A stretch of DNA of 40,867 nucleotides from a virus. Where the stretch lies: the IMG/VR virus record IMGVR_UViG_3300045972_000372, positions 1 through 40,867 of that record. One strand, given 5' to 3'. This document shows, one piece after another, positions 16,824-23,841 of this stretch (its first letter is position 1; every line of letters begins with the position of its first letter). The notes beneath the pieces were generated by a model. It made no database searches and was not told where the DNA came from. It saw only the letters and a program-made list of their open reading frames with translations. A program made the position numbers and the translations under genes.

Positions 16824-17249
16824 ATGGCGACCCCGCAAGGCTCGAAAGTTCTCTCCGCCCATATGGCGAAAATCCTCATCAACGGGGCGGAGGTGGGCTG
16901 GCTTCAGAACATCACCTACTCGATCAACTTCGGCGTGCAGGGGGCCTTCGCCATCGGCTCCGTCGAGACGCTCGAGCACCAGCAGACCCGCTACGAGGTG
17001 TCCGGCGAGGCGTCCCAGTATTTCCTCCGGGACAAGATCGTCAACCCCAAGAGCGGCGACCCCTTCGGCGCCCGCACGGTCCTCGAGGTGCTCCAGTCCG
17101 GCACCTTCGATCTGGACATCCTCGACGACGTCTCGAAGAAGCCGATCCGGCGCATCGAGGAGTGCACGATGGCGTCGGAGAACTCCGGCGTCTCGGCTGG
17201 CCAGCTCGTGGTCCGTCGGTTCGGTTTCCAGGCCCTGCGGACCCGCTAA
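16824..17249 (+). CDS. Tail tube protein
   Basis: A 141-residue protein with CAGGAG upstream of the ATG. Its size, its all-beta appearance (KILINGAEVGWLQNITYSIN, ETLEHQQTRYEVSGE, FDLDILDD) and its place directly after the sheath match myovirus tail tube proteins. These stack as hexameric rings inside the sheath. No unusual residues were noticed. The family call rests mainly on context and length. Confidence 0.8.
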   Translation: MATPQGSKVLSAHMAKILINGAEVGWLQNITYSINFGVQGAFAIGSVETLEHQQTRYEVSGEASQYFLRDKIVNPKSGDPFGARTVLEVLQSGTFDLDILDDVSKKPIRRIEECTMASENSGVSAGQLVVRRFGFQALRTR

Positions 17250-17285
17250 CGCGCTAAACTGTCGACCTGTCGACAAGGAGCGCCG
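17250..17285 (+). other. Short intergenic stretch with two GTCGAC motifs
   Basis: Two copies of CTGTCGAC start at 17256 and 17265, directly before AAGGAG of the chaperone gene. It is the only place with two copies in tandem, 9 bases apart. Confidence 0.6.
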
Positions 17286-17952
17286 ATGACCGCCAAAGCC
17301 CCATCCTCGCAAGAACTTCTGGCCGCCGTCTCTGGTCTCGCACCAGAGGTAGCGGCCGGTTTCGATGGGCAGGACGAGATATTCGCCCAGCCCCACTTCG
17401 ACTTCGTGGTGAAGTCCACCTCGAAGATCCCAAAGGCCCAGGCCATGAACGGGACGGTTGTCCTGCGCTACCCCAACTTCGGGGACGATCTCCGGATCGA
17501 GCGCATGCACAAGCTCCTCGGCGGCGGGAACCTGAACCTCATGTTCGCCACCCTCGCCGTCTGCATCGAGAGCGCACCGGCATCGTGGTATGAGCTTCAG
17601 CCCGGCGCCCGCGAGCCCAACCTGAACCTCGAGCGCCTGAAGGACAGGGAGGCCCTTGCGGACCTCTACATAGCGTTCTCCGACTGGCAACGCTCTTTTC
17701 GTTGACGCGGTCTTAACCGCTATCCACGAGGAACCAGACGTTCGCTCGCGCCTCCTCTGGGCAGGCTCACGAGCACTCGGGCTCCATCCGTGGCATCCAG
17801 AAGTTCTCAGTCGGAACTGGCTCCAACTCAACTGGGCCATCCTCATGTCCAACCCCGAAAAGCGGGCGGCTTCCACGGCCGCGCGACAGCAGGAGCGAGA
17901 CGAAGCAGCCCTCAAGTTTATTGCATGGTGCGACAAGCACGTGACCTCGTGA
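17286..17952 (+). CDS. Tail assembly chaperone, short form and +1-type frameshifted long form
   Basis: Frame 0 gives 139 residues ending at TGA 17703-17705. The +1 frame then stays open to TGA 17950-17952 and reads VDAVLTAIHEEPDVRSRLLW and on for 83 residues, with no start codon near its beginning. A slip of Phe-tRNA from TTT (17697-17699) to TTC (17698-17700), just before CGT TGA, would join them into about 221 residues. Two-product chaperones made by frameshift, placed between tube and tape measure, are general in long-tailed phages; Mu is reported to use a -2 shift, which reaches the same frame. AAGGAG lies 5 bases before the ATG. The slip site is inferred; the open downstream frame is seen. 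Confidence 0.7.
17697..17705 (+). promoter_or_regulatory. Candidate ribosomal frameshift site
   Basis: The sequence TCTTTTCGTTGA ends frame 0. TTT and TTC are both read by one Phe tRNA, so a +1 slip keeps pairing. CGT and a stop codon follow at once, as in the +1 shift of prfB. A -2 slip would reach the same frame with poorer pairing. Confidence 0.55.
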
Positions 17953-17959
17953 GCCCCCG

Positions 17960-18574
17960 ATGTATGGACGTTCCTTCAACAGCCTTCTAAGTGGTCGCCG
18001 CCTGGGCACCGAGCTCAAGTGGCGGAAGGCGCATCGGTGTCCGTGCACGGGGTCGAGCGGTGAGTCGGATCCGAGCTGTGGCGTGTGCCAGGGCAACTCC
18101 TTCTACTTCGACGCCTGGAGCCTGCCCTTCCGGGTGGGCGTCCTTGGCCAGGACTCGAAGTCCCTCATGAACCTCATGAAGCAGATGGGGGGCGAGGCCG
18201 TGGGCGACGCCGTCCTCGTGGTGCCCTCGAACGCCCTGTGCTACGAGACCATGAGCGAGCGGGACCAGTTCCAGATCACCGCCATCACCGACGTCGTCGA
18301 GTGGACCCTCACGCCCGGCACCCGCGTCAAGCTGCCGCCCAACGCCGTCCCTGTGGCCGCCATCGTGCGCACGTCGGACGGGCTGTCGACAGTCCCCACC
18401 TCCTTCCCCACCCCGGATGCCGACGGCAAGATCACGGTGGCCGTGGCGACGACCCTCTCCTTCAAGGTCTCCAGGCTCTACGAACTCCTCCTGGATCTGA
18501 GCAAGGTGCGCCACTTCGGGGAGAACATGCCGAAGAAGGTCTCCCTTAAACGGCTCGACTGGACGACGAGGTAG
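17960..18574 (+). CDS. Unrecognised Cys-rich tail-region protein
   Basis: A 204-residue protein starting 8 bases after the long form of the chaperone. Near residues 27-44 it has HRCPCTGSSGESDPSCGVCQG, a CxC...CxxC pattern that could bind zinc or form disulfides. The remainder looks beta-rich with a central PGTRVKLPPNAVPVAAIV. It sits between the chaperone and the tape measure, where myoviruses sometimes encode small tail or baseplate proteins. Shine-Dalgarno is weak. Function unknown. Confidence 0.6.
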   Translation: MYGRSFNSLLSGRRLGTELKWRKAHRCPCTGSSGESDPSCGVCQGNSFYFDAWSLPFRVGVLGQDSKSLMNLMKQMGGEAVGDAVLVVPSNALCYETMSERDQFQITAITDVVEWTLTPGTRVKLPPNAVPVAAIVRTSDGLSTVPTSFPTPDADGKITVAVATTLSFKVSRLYELLLDLSKVRHFGENMPKKVSLKRLDWTTR

Positions 18575-18576
18575 AC

Positions 18577-20472
18577 GTGGCCGCCCTCGAGCAACGCATG
18601 GACTTCATGAGCCCGGTGCAGGCCCTCCTGGCCAGGATCGGCGACTCCTTCAAGAGCGCCATCCCCGCGGAGGCCACGGTCAAGATCCACGTCGACGCGA
18701 CCCCCTTGCAGGAGGTGGACGCATCCCTGGGCCGGAACAAGGATCTGTCGGCCGCGGGCTCTGCCTCCGCCAAGGTGAGCGATGGCGACATCGCCGTCGA
18801 CAAGAAGTCCACGGCCGCGACCTCCGAGATCGACAAGGCCTTCCAGCGCATCGAGGCCATGGCCACCCGCATCGGCTACCTCATGCAGAAGGTCGAGAGC
18901 GGGAAGGACGCCACGGGCAACGCCGCCCAGGAGCTCGAGCGCCTGCGCAACAGCCTCGAGAAGGTGGCTGAAAAGGGCAAGGACGCCGCCAACTCCATCG
19001 GCGACGAGGGCATGGCCGGGAAGCTCGAGGCCGCAGCCGAGGCCGCTGGCCAGGGCAAGGGGGGCAAGGCCTCCTCCGCGTCTCTGGGCGACATGCAGAG
19101 CATCATGAATAACCCCATGGGCATGCTGAAGAACCAGCTCATGCAGAAGTTCGGGGCGCCCATCGCCGAGGCCCTGGGCATGAACGTCGGCACCCTGTTC
19201 TCCGGGGCCGGTGGTGGGAGTGCCCTGGGGATCGGCCTGGGGGCCTCTGCGGGGGCTCTGGCGGCCGGTGCAGGCATCGGGTGGAAGATGAACACGGGAT
19301 GGGCTGGCGAGGCCTCTGGCGACGCCCAGGCGGCCCTACGCGACGCTCGCCTGAGCAACTCCATGGGTAACTTCGACCTCCGTGGCGAGACCTTCAACAA
19401 GGCTGGGTTTGGAAGCGAGGGCCGCGTCCACGCGAACATGCTCACGAAGAATGGCCAGAGCCTGGACAACGCAGAGGTCAGGTCCGTCCTTCAAGGCATG
19501 GGAATCGCCGTCGGCTCCGACGGCTTCAAGGGCGACGCCATCGAGAGCGCCATGAAGCAGAGCCGCGTGGCCCAGGGCATCGGCACGAGCACGGATCAGA
19601 TCGCCGCCATGGTGGGTGCCGCGATCAGGTCCGGCGCCGTCGGCCGCGACGAGAACAAGGTGAACACCTACCTCCAGGAGATCGCGGGCGCCACGAAGGA
19701 GTCGGCGAAGTATGGCGTGGCCACGGCCGAGAAGCTCGCCGTCATCGCCAGCCTGAACCAGAAGTCGGTGCAAGAATCGGGCATGCTCTCGAGCGCGAGC
19801 TCCAGGCTCAATATGGGCGCCTCCAATGCCCTCGACGCCTCCGGGCAGGCCCCTCTCCAGGGCTCCAGTGGCCAGCAGGCCCTGTCGTCCTTGGCGGGCG
19901 CTGGCGGTGACGACCAGAAGGCCCGAGAGGCAGGCTTCATGATGGACGCGGAGGGGAACCTCCTCCCAGAATACATGGCGATGGTGAAGGCCGATCCCTA
20001 CCTCATGGCCATGTATAACGACTTCGGCGGCGGCAAGGGTGGCGCCACCATGGCCGCCATCGCGCTACTCGACCAAGGCGTCGTCCGCGCGGGCGTGAAC
20101 CAGCGTGCCATCCGCTCCCTCCGCGGCCAGGGCATGAACGGCATGCTCGCTGGGCGTGTGATGGGCACTGGTGGGAGCACGTCCGCGCAGACCAAGGGCA
20201 TCTACGGCATCGCCGGGCCGGACGTGAAAGACATCATTTCCAACCCACTCGCAACCGCGAACGGAGATTACCTAGCGGACGTGAACTCCGCAAAGGGCAA
20301 GGAGCAGGCAAACGCAGCATCACTCGTGAACGCGAGGCAACAAGCCGATGAGCAACGCAAGACGGGAATGGACTTTGCCGCCGCGGAAAGCATTGTAAGA
20401 ACGAACGACGAAGTCTCTTCGGCTATGAAGCAGCTTACCAACTGGCTTTCAACCAACGTGAACGTGCGGTAG
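18577..20472 (+). CDS. Tape measure-like protein
   Basis: A 631-residue protein starting at GTG 18577, two bases after the previous stop. It is mostly helical and Ala/Gly/Lys-rich. Residues about 90-180 suggest coiled coil (AAQELERLRNSLEKVAEKG). A Gly/Ala-rich hydrophobic stretch follows at about 205-235 (ALGIGLGASAGALAAGAG). It occupies the normal tape-measure position after the chaperone. At about 1.5 angstroms per residue it would suit a tail near 95 nm, an inference from family rules. The last 80 codons (from about 20230) use more A/T-ending codons than the rest. No lytic domain was recognised. Confidence 0.7.
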   Translation: MAALEQRMDFMSPVQALLARIGDSFKSAIPAEATVKIHVDATPLQEVDASLGRNKDLSAAGSASAKVSDGDIAVDKKSTAATSEIDKAFQRIEAMATRIGYLMQKVESGKDATGNAAQELERLRNSLEKVAEKGKDAANSIGDEGMAGKLEAAAEAAGQGKGGKASSASLGDMQSIMNNPMGMLKNQLMQKFGAPIAEALGMNVGTLFSGAGGGSALGIGLGASAGALAAGAGIGWKMNTGWAGEASGDAQAALRDARLSNSMGNFDLRGETFNKAGFGSEGRVHANMLTKNGQSLDNAEVRSVLQGMGIAVGSDGFKGDAIESAMKQSRVAQGIGTSTDQIAAMVGAAIRSGAVGRDENKVNTYLQEIAGATKESAKYGVATAEKLAVIASLNQKSVQESGMLSSASSRLNMGASNALDASGQAPLQGSSGQQALSSLAGAGGDDQKAREAGFMMDAEGNLLPEYMAMVKADPYLMAMYNDFGGGKGGATMAAIALLDQGVVRAGVNQRAIRSLRGQGMNGMLAGRVMGTGGSTSAQTKGIYGIAGPDVKDIISNPLATANGDYLADVNSAKGKEQANAASLVNARQQADEQRKTGMDFAAAESIVRTNDEVSSAMKQLTNWLSTNVNVR

Positions 20473-20481
20473 GAGGGTGCG

Positions 20482-20655
20482 ATGGAGTTCTTGCCACAGC
20501 CCACACCACAGAGCCCAACGGCCCTCCTGCCTGCCTACGCTCCCATCCATGACGTTTTTGCGGACGTGCAGACTCGTATGAATCAGGTCGCCGAGTCACA
20601 GGCGTTACAGCTCCGCAAATTGGCGCTAATGGTGGGGATCCGAAATGTCGGGTGA
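20482..20655 (+). CDS. Small unrecognised protein, 57 residues
   Basis: The ATG at 20482 has AGGAGG 5 bases upstream, one of the best Shine-Dalgarno sequences here. The stop overlaps the next start (ATG 20645) by 11 bases. The N-terminus is Pro-rich (MEFLPQPTPQSPTALLPAY). The rest could form one amphipathic helix (VQTRMNQVAESQALQLRKLA). Codons are less GC-biased than in the tape measure. Function unknown. Confidence 0.55.
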   Translation: MEFLPQPTPQSPTALLPAYAPIHDVFADVQTRMNQVAESQALQLRKLALMVGIRNVG

Positions 20656-21340
20656 CGAGTCAATAGCCGTTTTGCGTGGAGACCTTCACTCACTTCGGAC
20701 CCAAGTCAGCGAGCACCAACAGTCGCAACAGTCCCTCCTTCGTGAGATCGCGGGGATCCTTCACACGGTGTCGTCGGCGTTCGCCGCCTCGAACCAGATC
20801 ACCTCCTCCGAGCGCGAGCACCTCCTGTCTCGCCTGGAGAACATCTACCTCGCCCTCTCCCAGGATCGCCGGGACATCAACGAAACGCTCCGGCGCCTCG
20901 AGCAGCTCGTGAACGACGTCGTCAACGACATCCATGACGTGCAGGAGGAGCGGAAGCGGAGCGTGGCCCTCTTCACCGAGCAGCACGAGCACTTCGTGGA
21001 GACCGTCGCAAACCTGAATCCCCATATCTTGGAAATGCGCGGGCACCTTCGGGGCATGCGCCAGAAGGACGAGACCACGGGTGTCGACATCCCCATGAGC
21101 GAGAAGATCCTCAAGGCCCTCTTCAAGGCCTTCTGGACAGCCCTGGCGACGGCCACGGTCATCCTCTTCCTGAGCAAGGTCATCGTCCCCTGGGTGCTGG
21201 GGAGCAAGCCCGCAGAGATCAAGCCGGTCGACCCGCTCATGGGTCCGATCCACACCCACCCTGGAGTGGCGCCTCACTCGCATCCGGTGGGCCAGGAGGG
21301 GCCGGATGATCCGAAGCCCCCCTACCACATCATCCCGTGA
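20645..21340 (+). CDS. Membrane-anchored coiled-coil protein
   Basis: A 231-residue protein. Residues 10-125 are a long coiled coil (VSEHQQSQQSLLREIAGIL, NETLRRLEQLVNDVVNDIH). A single transmembrane helix lies near residues 165-185 (FWTALATATVILFLSKVIV). The tail after it is Pro/His-rich (HTHPGVAPHSHPVGQ). It is the last gene of the rightward tail unit and converges with the lysis operon. It could be a holin-related or injection-related membrane protein. Neither is supported by motif, so only the topology is claimed. Confidence 0.55.
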   Translation: MSGDESIAVLRGDLHSLRTQVSEHQQSQQSLLREIAGILHTVSSAFAASNQITSSEREHLLSRLENIYLALSQDRRDINETLRRLEQLVNDVVNDIHDVQEERKRSVALFTEQHEHFVETVANLNPHILEMRGHLRGMRQKDETTGVDIPMSEKILKALFKAFWTALATATVILFLSKVIVPWVLGSKPAEIKPVDPLMGPIHTHPGVAPHSHPVGQEGPDDPKPPYHIIP

Positions 21341-22084
21341 TTACTTCTTGATGAGCTTGTAGGTGAGGTAGCCGCCCAGGCCCACACCGCCCAGGCCCAC
21401 GTAGATCCGCGTGCGCCGGGCGGAGTCCCTCTCCGCCGTGGTCGACTTGAGTTCGAGCCGGAGCTGGGTGGCGCCGGAGGCCTCCTGGTTGAAGGCATTC
21501 TCGAAGTGGGTGGCGGAGCTCACGGCCGCGGCCTTCTGTTGGTCGGCCAGGGCCAAGTCCTTGCCCAGGTTGTCGGCGTCCAGCTTGAGCTTGTCCTTGA
21601 GCTGGGTCGTGGTCGACAGCCGGGCCTCGAGGCCGGGCACCCGGAGCGACTCCTTGCCCCAGCTCCACACGACGGGTGCGTCGCCGTTCAAGAGGCTGAA
21701 CTGGGGTGTCGACAGTGGCGCCGGATGGATCCCCATGGTGGTCAGGTCGGCCAGCACCTGGACTAGCTCCGTCGGTGGCTTCCCGGCCGCGGGCGGGAGG
21801 GGGCGCCTCCCGAGCTCCGCCTCGAGGTCGCCGATCTGGCCCTTGAGAGTGTCTCTCTCATGCAGCAGGACGTCTCGCTGGCTCTGGAGGCCCGGCAGGG
21901 CCGCGAGGGCCTCCTTTCCCAGGGCGGCCTCCTTCAAGGCCTCCTGGTGGGCAACCTGGGCCGCGGCGAGCCGCTCCTCGCTCTGGTGTAGCCGGTAGTA
22001 GGAGCGGGCGCCGAAGGCCAACCCCACGAGGACCACGAGGCCCAGGACGGGCTTCCAGAACTTCTTGAGCAGCTCGAGGACCAT
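21341..22084 (-). CDS. Spanin-like coiled-coil membrane protein
   Basis: A 247-residue protein with AAGGAG 6 bases before the ATG, inside the end of the holin gene. An N-terminal transmembrane helix (VLGLVVLVGLAFGA) is followed by coiled coil (RLAAAQVAHQEALKEAAL and again near residues 175-225). The C-terminus holds a Gly-rich hydrophobic stretch (YVGLGGVGLGGYLTY). Its place after endolysin and holin suggests an Rz/i-spanin role in disrupting the outer membrane, which would imply a Gram-negative host. No lipobox partner was found, and two hydrophobic ends are unusual for Rz. Role inferred. Confidence 0.5.
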   Translation of the reverse strand: MVLELLKKFWKPVLGLVVLVGLAFGARSYYRLHQSEERLAAAQVAHQEALKEAALGKEALAALPGLQSQRDVLLHERDTLKGQIGDLEAELGRRPLPPAAGKPPTELVQVLADLTTMGIHPAPLSTPQFSLLNGDAPVVWSWGKESLRVPGLEARLSTTTQLKDKLKLDADNLGKDLALADQQKAAAVSSATHFENAFNQEASGATQLRLELKSTTAERDSARRTRIYVGLGGVGLGGYLTYKLIKK

Positions 22085-22087
22085 GGG

Positions 22088-22495
22088 TCACTCCTTGACG
22101 GGGTCGGTGGTGGTAGAGGACGAACTGGAGGTGGTCGTGGAGGAGGAGCTCGTGGTGTCCCCCACGGGAATCCGGCGTGCCGCCACCTCGAGACCCTTGC
22201 CCAGGGTGTAGGCGCCCGCGGTCGAGTAGACCCAGGCCTCGAAGGCCGCCAAGGTCTCCTTGGTGAACCCCTCCTTTTTGAGGATGGCGTAGCCCACGAT
22301 GAACCCGGCCGCGGCCGAAACATGAATGAACACGGCCCTCTTGGCAGAGACGCGGCCGGTGGCCGCCTCGACCGAGGCGTCGCGCCAGTAGGCGAGGTAG
22401 AGCTGTGGGAACCCCAGCAGGTAGAGCACGACGGCCAGGATGGCGCCGGATGCGAGGGCGATGGAGACCTGGGCGACTGTCGACAGAATCGGCAT
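22088..22495 (-). CDS. Holin candidate with Ser/Thr-rich tail
   Basis: A 135-residue protein starting 3 bases after the endolysin stop. Hydrophobic segments lie at about residues 5-28 (VSIALASGAILAVVLYLLG) and 52-72 (AVFIHVSAAAGFIVGYAIL), with a weaker third at about 85-102. The last 25 residues are almost only Ser and Thr before DPVKE. Small size, two or three membrane segments and a place beside the endolysin fit a holin. The low-complexity tail is unusual. Confidence 0.65.
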   Translation of the reverse strand: MPILSTVAQVSIALASGAILAVVLYLLGFPQLYLAYWRDASVEAATGRVSAKRAVFIHVSAAAGFIVGYAILKKEGFTKETLAAFEAWVYSTAGAYTLGKGLEVAARRIPVGDTTSSSSTTTSSSSSTTTDPVKE

Positions 22496-22498
22496 GCC

Positions 22499-23020
22499 CT
22501 ATTCCGCGGGCGGGACGCGGTGCGCCCGATTGACCCAGCCCTTGAGGCTCGAGGCGTTCTTGGCGGGGTCCGTCTCGGCGAGGTGGGTGTAGAAGGCGAT
22601 CCGGGCGTTCGTGTAGGCGCCCAGCAGGTGGTCCTCGTCGGCCGCGTTCATGGCCGCGATGGTCTTGGGGCCGATGTTGCCGTCGACAGTCACCTCGGCG
22701 CCCGTCGCCTGGAGGGCCTGTTGCATGAGCAGGGCGGCCCGCTTCGGCCCGGCATTTACGCCCATGTCGAAGAGGACGGTGCCCAGGCGCTGGCTGGCGA
22801 TCTGGTCGAACCCTGCCGGGCAGTAGTCGTTCAGGTAGATGTCGGCGGCCAGTTCCTGGGTCAGCTCCTCGACCGTCTTGGGGTAGGCCTTGGGGCGGGC
22901 CTTCCGGGCCGCATCGAGGGCCGTCTGGGTGATGCCGAAGTTCGTGTGGCCACCCTGGTCGATGGCGAAGCCCCCTTCGTTGACGAAGGTGAACTTGAGG
23001 GCGGGCTCGATCTTGGCCAT
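22499..23020 (-). CDS. Endolysin, GH108-type muramidase with peptidoglycan-binding C-terminus
   Basis: A 173-residue protein with AGGAGG 5 bases before the ATG. The N-terminus carries NEGGFAIDQGGHTNFGITQ, the GH108 signature with Glu15 as likely catalytic acid; the loop between EGG and GG is shorter than usual. The middle (GTVLFDMGVNAGPKRAALLM) and the C-terminal VTVDGNIGPKTIAAM segment fit the family's peptidoglycan-binding part. Members cut the muramic acid-glucosamine bond. No signal peptide is seen, so export would need the adjacent holin. Confidence 0.85.
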   Translation of the reverse strand: MAKIEPALKFTFVNEGGFAIDQGGHTNFGITQTALDAARKARPKAYPKTVEELTQELAADIYLNDYCPAGFDQIASQRLGTVLFDMGVNAGPKRAALLMQQALQATGAEVTVDGNIGPKTIAAMNAADEDHLLGAYTNARIAFYTHLAETDPAKNASSLKGWVNRAHRVPPAE

Positions 23021-23028
23021 GGGGCCTC

Positions 23029-23340
23029 CTAGAGGACGAAGGTTTCCGGGTCGACAGACCCGCGCCCTTCCAGGATAGGACGAAGCTCCTCCTCGGTGAT
23101 ACCGTGCTTTCGCGCGATCATCACGAGCAGCTTGCCCGCGGCCAGCGACGGCCGCCCCTTGCCCTGTGCCCAGCGCCGGAGGGTCCGGGGGCTCGAGGCC
23201 AGGGCCTTCGACAGGGCGTCGGACGTCTTGTAGGCCTCGACGAGGCGCCCGAGGGGGCCTTTGAATGCGACCGGCCGGTGCCTTGGACGGGCTCCGGGGG
23301 TGATGTTGTATGGCTTCTTCTTCTTGCGAGTTCGGGTCAT
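23029..23340 (-). CDS. Small HTH DNA-binding protein, candidate regulator
   Basis: A 103-residue protein. The ATG at 23340 is preferred over upstream in-frame starts because GAGG lies about 6 bases before it. The N-terminus is very basic (TRTRKKKKPYN). A helix-turn-helix is visible at about residues 48-75 (SDALSKALASSPRTLRRWAQG). It is the first gene of the leftward lysis operon and faces the early promoter at 23467 across about 125 bases. That placement suits a switch regulator acting on both directions. It is also a candidate to bind the palindromes described nearby. Target and effect are inferred. Confidence 0.65.
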   Translation of the reverse strand: MTRTRKKKKPYNITPGARPRHRPVAFKGPLGRLVEAYKTSDALSKALASSPRTLRRWAQGKGRPSLAAGKLLVMIARKHGITEEELRPILEGRGSVDPETFVL

Positions 23341-23434
23341 GGTGGCCTCAACTGCACAAATCATGAGCCTTTTCATAGACTTCTGCAACGACACGCATTG
23401 TCCAATGGCCCGGCAGACACTATGTAATGGGCTG

Positions 23435-23457
23435 AAAAAAAACCTGATATTTTTTTT
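23435..23457. repeat. A8/T8 inverted repeat in the divergent control region
   Basis: Eight A's (23435-23442) and eight T's (23450-23457) flank CCTGATA. In such a GC-rich genome this is striking. It lies just upstream of the -35 box at 23467 and could act as an UP element, a bend site or a bidirectional terminator. Confidence 0.5.
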
Positions 23458-23466
23458 ATTTGCCGC

Positions 23467-23495
23467 TTGACATATCGGCCATGATGACCGAAACT
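23467..23495 (+). promoter_or_regulatory. Early promoter P1 with overlapping operator
   Basis: TTGACA (23467-23472), 17 bases, GAAACT (23490-23495). The spacer contains CGGCCATGATGACCG (23476-23490), a CGGYCA-N3-TGRCCG palindrome. The same arrangement and spacing recur at 27824-27852. A start near 23502 gives a short leader with AAGGAG before ATG 23517. Confidence 0.6.
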
Positions 23496-23516
23496 AATTG
23501 TGTTCAAGGAGCCCAC

Positions 23517-23744
23517 ATGACCACCAACCAGACCGCCACCCTCAACCGCCTCCTCGATCGCGTCTGCCTTTGGCGCTGGCAGGGCCGCACCACCAAGAGC
23601 TTCAACCACCTCGTCATGGCCTCCCTGGTCAAGCGCGGGCTGGTTCAGGAGCAGACCAAGGTCGAGCCCACGCCCTTCGGCACCGACTACCGCCTCTTCT
23701 ACGTCCTGACCCAGCAGGGCCACGACCTCGTCACCTCGTTCTAG
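23517..23744 (+). CDS. Small early protein, winged-helix-like
   Basis: A 75-residue protein; ATG 23517 has AAGGAG 6 bases upstream, better than the TTG at 23460. The C-terminal half (MASLVKRGLVQEQ, then YRLFYVLTQQGHDLV) looks like the recognition helix and wing of MarR-like winged-helix proteins. It is the first gene after promoter P1. It may be an early regulator. Identity uncertain. Confidence 0.55.
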   Translation: MTTNQTATLNRLLDRVCLWRWQGRTTKSFNHLVMASLVKRGLVQEQTKVEPTPFGTDYRLFYVLTQQGHDLVTSF

Positions 23745-23745
23745 C

Positions 23746-23760
23746 CGGTCAAAATGGCCG
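23746..23760. promoter_or_regulatory. Operator copy CGGYCA-N3-TGRCCG, upstream of the recombination genes
   Basis: CGGTCAAAATGGCCG, followed by AAAC exactly as in the copies at 23476 and 27833. It starts one base after the stop of the small early gene. No TTGAC lies upstream here, so it acts apart from that promoter type. Confidence 0.5.
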
Positions 23761-23771
23761 AAACAAACCCC

Positions 23772-23799
23772 TTGCATCGGCGGGGGGTTTGCCTATCCT
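23772..23799 (+). promoter_or_regulatory. Candidate promoter of the recombination unit
   Basis: TTGCAT (23772-23777), 16 bases, TATCCT (23794-23799). The expected start falls inside the palindrome at 23803-23818. Confidence 0.45.
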
Positions 23800-23802
23800 A
23801 AA

Positions 23803-23818
23803 GTGGCAAGATTGCCAC
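23803..23818. promoter_or_regulatory. 16-bp palindrome at the expected transcript start
   Basis: GTGGCAAGATTGCCAC: two perfect 7-base arms around GA, starting 4 bases after the TATCCT box. This is the classical place for a repressor operator. It could also be a small hairpin at the 5' end of the message. Confidence 0.5.
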
Positions 23819-23841
23819 CCACACCCCTCACAGGAGCACCC

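Noticed and set aside
14874-17936. A 1020-residue open frame on the minus strand opposite sheath, tube and chaperone
   Set aside because: It is a GC-skewed shadow of confirmed tail genes. Its product is low-complexity (Gly/Val/Asp/His-rich) without recognisable domains.
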